A stretch of 64,000 nucleotides of DNA. It comes from Maribacter sp. PR1. Its GTDB lineage: Bacteria; Bacteroidota; Bacteroidia; Flavobacteriales; Flavobacteriaceae. The stretch covers positions 186,001-250,000 of the forward strand of contig NZ_JAQPCG010000003.1 in assembly GCF_028464145.1 (NCBI RefSeq), read 5' to 3'. Numbering within the stretch: position 1 is the stretch's first letter; the number at the start of each line of letters is the position of its first letter. Of the stretch, positions 61,545 to 64,000 are shown piece by piece. Under the pieces are notes generated by a model. The model had not been told where the DNA came from and did not search any database. It saw nothing but the letters and a program-made list of their open reading frames with translations. A program made the translations under genes and the position numbers.

Positions 61545-63916
61545 TATTTTTGTTCTGTATTGACCTCTGCAGTTTTTAATTCCAGCGCCTTAGTAGTTTT
61601 TTCTTGTGCCACAATCAAGGAAATAGATCTTTCAAACTTTTCATTTAATATCCTATCCTGGACACTATTACTTTTTGCAGTCCTTTGTATATCATAGGCA
61701 AATTCATTTTGCCCAGACCAGAAATAAGCATCCATAAGTGCACAGTAACCATCTTCGTACTTTGGATACTTCTCAATTACTTCATTTAATAGCGCTATCG
61801 ACTTATCGTAGTTTTCTTTCCAAGAATAAATCCTACCCATAAGGATTTCAGTATCCGCGTGACGTGGTATTTCACTTAAAATATACTCACAGAGCAAAAG
61901 GGCCCTACCATAATCCTTATCAAATGCCATATCCTTGGCTTTTGAATAGGCATCATCAAAGTCTTTTCCATTAAAAACACTTTCTATCCAAATAATTTCC
62001 TCTTTGGAAAATTTAGGGTTTTTATCGGCTATCAGGGATACTGATTTTGGGATAATCCTATTGTTTTTGGTTACGTAGTTGTTGACGGACTTAAAATTTT
62101 CAAACCTTTTCTCAATTGGGTCTATTGCTGATTCATTATCTATTTCTTCCAAATTTAGATTGTGATCCAAATGAAAGGTCTTTCCATCGGTATAGAATAA
62201 ATCGTTCATTATATAATCCTGAATATTGTAGGCATTTCTCAATAATGGAATTTCATTGTATGTTTTTAGGTCAGATTTATCGACCAAGTCTTGTCCCATC
62301 CAAGCCATCTGATTGGGCTTTGTAAAGGAATATCCTTCGTTTAAAAGGGAGATCAAACTTGGGGCAATGTCCGCATGTGAAGTTATTTTAGGTATTACCC
62401 CAGTTTTTTTTAATAAAGGACTGTACATAATTAAGGGAACCCTGTACTTGGACAATGTGTTTGCCTGCGGAAGTTCGGCCAACTGATGGCTACCAGTGAT
62501 AATATAAATCGTGTTTAAATATGTTTTGTGCTTTCTTTCTTGGGTCAAGAAATCGTTTAAGGCCTCATCGGCATAAAGAAAACTAGCAAATAACTCATCA
62601 TTTCTTCGAATAAATCTGTTTGTAGCACCTTCGAAATTCGATTGTTCTACTATTTGGCTTACTTGTTCCTGATACTTACTACTATTTGGAATATGAAATG
62701 GCGCTTTGGTACTCAGCGTTACAAAGACATCAAACTTTGGAACGGTATAGAATTGCACGTTTTTATCATAATTGGAAAACAGTGCCTTATCTGGATATCC
62801 CAAGGTAATTCCTGCCGCATCCTCTTCCTGTAGTTTAAATTCATTTCCAAAATTATTTCTGTCAAAAATCAAGGATACCTTCTCCTCTTCCAGGAATTTA
62901 TCAAAATTATATAGTGCCGTATTTCCGCCATAATTAAATGAGGTAGCATACCCATTATTTTTCAAAATACTATATAACGTATTTCTATAGGTGAAATTAG
63001 GGATTTGAGTAAAACCTGCCTCTCCAAAAGGAAGAGAACCAACAACATTTGGAAAGGAAGCATAGCTTTCACCTGTATTACTGAGAAAATTACTCCAATA
63101 CAATGATTCCTCTTTTAAACCTTGTAATTGCGGCATAAAGGCTTTGAAATCACCTTGTACCAAATCATTACCTAATCCATCAACAATAATTATTTTTATG
63201 TGAGGCATGGAATCCTTAAGGTCAAAATATTGGGATAGACCCGCTACATTGTAAAAAGGATTCAATAATGGAAATTCTTCTTTACCATCATAAGTTTGTG
63301 ATTGGAATAGTTTCTTGGTGATATGCTGTGCCAAATGTTGGATCTTATTTTCATTGACCGGCTTTTTATCAGAATATAACGTAGCCAAGAAAATACTAAA
63401 AAAGATAATGGTCAATGGGTACATTCGACTAATAACACTATAGAACGATTTTATATACCTATAACAGAAATAACAAATGGCAAGGGTAAATAATGAAACC
63501 ACCAACGTTTGCAAGACAGAGAATCGAATTTCACTTTTTTTGAATAAGCCTACAAAATCCGCCCCTAGTGGCTCAAAATTCTGAACATAATAGGTAATTA
63601 AGGAAGCCTCGGCAAGAAGCAATAAAAGCAGAAGTACTTGAACAACTTTAAGGCCCAAACCATATTTTCTATTCTCTAAAATATTAAAAACAAAAGCAAG
63701 GAATAATGAACAGACGGAAGCAAATCCTAAATGGTGTAATAAATAGATAAAAAAACTAGTGTTGAGGATACTATCAAGGACACCAAATGAATACAATACA
63801 GTATTTTGATAAATAGACAGAACGACCAACCCTAGAAAAAAGGTAATCACCAAAGGAATGAAATCCTTTAGTGTCTTTTCTTTTAAATTGATATGTTCGT
63901 CCTTGTATTCCAGCAT
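61544..63916 (-). CDS. LTA-synthase/sulfatase-type membrane protein with C-terminal TPR
   Basis: A 790-aa inner-membrane protein. Five membrane helices (residues 18-185) precede a periplasmic alkaline-phosphatase-superfamily domain: metal-binding IIIVDGLGNDLVQG near residue 235, a probable nucleophile Ser or Thr in SNTGESYASFPNVVGSLP, ITGSHQLAEL and TSHADIAPSLISLL. The last 130 residues form TPR-like units (DAYSKAKDMAFDKDYGRALL, RIYSWKENYDKSIALLNEVI) resembling those of the YaiO partner. The nucleophile position is not certain. It likely transfers phosphoglycerol or phosphoethanolamine, or hydrolyses sulfate, on a surface polymer. Confidence 0.85.
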   Translation of the reverse strand: MLEYKDEHINLKEKTLKDFIPLVITFFLGLVVLSIYQNTVLYSFGVLDSILNTSFFIYLLHHLGFASVCSLFLAFVFNILENRKYGLGLKVVQVLLLLLLLAEASLITYYVQNFEPLGADFVGLFKKSEIRFSVLQTLVVSLFTLAICYFCYRYIKSFYSVISRMYPLTIIFFSIFLATLYSDKKPVNENKIQHLAQHITKKLFQSQTYDGKEEFPLLNPFYNVAGLSQYFDLKDSMPHIKIIIVDGLGNDLVQGDFKAFMPQLQGLKEESLYWSNFLSNTGESYASFPNVVGSLPFGEAGFTQIPNFTYRNTLYSILKNNGYATSFNYGGNTALYNFDKFLEEEKVSLIFDRNNFGNEFKLQEEDAAGITLGYPDKALFSNYDKNVQFYTVPKFDVFVTLSTKAPFHIPNSSKYQEQVSQIVEQSNFEGATNRFIRRNDELFASFLYADEALNDFLTQERKHKTYLNTIYIITGSHQLAELPQANTLSKYRVPLIMYSPLLKKTGVIPKITSHADIAPSLISLLNEGYSFTKPNQMAWMGQDLVDKSDLKTYNEIPLLRNAYNIQDYIMNDLFYTDGKTFHLDHNLNLEEIDNESAIDPIEKRFENFKSVNNYVTKNNRIIPKSVSLIADKNPKFSKEEIIWIESVFNGKDFDDAYSKAKDMAFDKDYGRALLLCEYILSEIPRHADTEILMGRIYSWKENYDKSIALLNEVIEKYPKYEDGYCALMDAYFWSGQNEFAYDIQRTAKSNSVQDRILNEKFERSISLIVAQEKTTKALELKTAEVNTEQK

Positions 63917-63918
63917 GT

Positions 63919-64000
63919 TTAACTAGCTTTTGCGAAACCCTTTCTTACTTGGGATCCCCAACCTGATTTTATTTTGAACAATTTTTTATAATTACCGCGC
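63919..64000 (-). CDS. C-terminal end of a probable glycosyltransferase (partial)
   Basis: The frame running off the right edge reads RGNYKKLFKIKSGWG then SQVRKGFAKAS and stops 2 bases before the ATG of the sulfatase gene. The basic KSGWGSQVRKGF tail resembles the ends of processive family 2 glycosyltransferases. Only 26 residues are visible, so the call is tentative; tight spacing indicates the same operon. Confidence 0.45.
   Translation of the reverse strand, partial: RGNYKKLFKIKSGWGSQVRKGFAKAS

Overview
The window is chromosomal DNA from a member of the Flavobacteriaceae (Bacteroidota), probably a marine or environmental lineage; I cannot name the genus. Support: low-GC sequence, a short housekeeping sigma factor of the Bacteroidota type (287 aa), MenB, many SCxxx-type lipoproteins, thrombospondin type 3 repeats, DUF5916, DUF2490, DUF6155 and YaiO proteins, and CDSs that mostly lack strong Shine-Dalgarno sequences. 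No rRNA, tRNA, CRISPR array, transposase, integrase or phage gene was seen. This is an ordinary chromosomal region made of many small operons, mostly on the minus strand.

Layout. 1-6.9 kb: partial gamma-glutamyltransferase, several lipoproteins and a DUF1080 protein. 7.2-11.5 kb: a stand-alone FabD-like acyltransferase, a broken DUF808 copy, a thrombospondin-repeat secreted protein and the intact DUF808 gene. 11.5-15.1 kb: an envelope operon (MORN-like protein, DUF2490 protein, MORN-repeat protein). 15.2-23.1 kb: class V aminotransferase, VPS10/BNR protein, secreted esterase, class IV aminotransferase and sorbosone-dehydrogenase-like lipoprotein. 23.2-27.3 kb: a group of stress and redox genes (pyridoxamine-oxidase-like, flavin reductase, SDR, OsmC, Old Yellow Enzyme). 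27.5-35.5 kb: DUF5916 barrel, FAD amine oxidase, helicase, pseudouridine synthase, barrel protein, EamA transporter and cold-shock protein. 35.9-36.5 kb: three tandem micropeptide genes. 36.5-42.2 kb: lipoprotein, GntR regulator with a palindromic operator, an ECF sigma operon and an XdhC/MocA/amidohydrolase operon. 42.3-48.8 kb: VWA and OmpA lipoproteins, a 55-aa membrane protein, a cell-wall operon (3D-domain protein, amidase, M14 peptidase) and a serine hydrolase. 49.1-58.8 kb: MenB, PAP2 phosphatase, M20 peptidase, glycosyltransferase, membrane hydrolase, a second helicase, hydroxyacid dehydrogenase and DUF6155. 58.9-64 kb: rpoD, two paralogous micropeptides on the other strand, and an operon with a YaiO barrel, a sulfatase/TPR membrane enzyme and the tail of a probable glycosyltransferase.

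The most notable signals are two unannotated micropeptide families. One is three tandem basic peptides at 35960-36430, sharing a PT..R..FF...V.W core without gaps. The other is two acidic peptides at 59883-60112 sharing a Y..F.x.LN.IL.......L.Y pattern with identical spacing, preceded by a Bacteroidota-type promoter candidate and an inverted repeat. Other points of interest are the remnant of a DUF808 duplication, a perfect 12-bp palindrome in front of a GntR gene, a TPR module shared by the inner-membrane sulfatase and its outer-membrane YaiO neighbour, and two closely related helicases about 23 kb apart.
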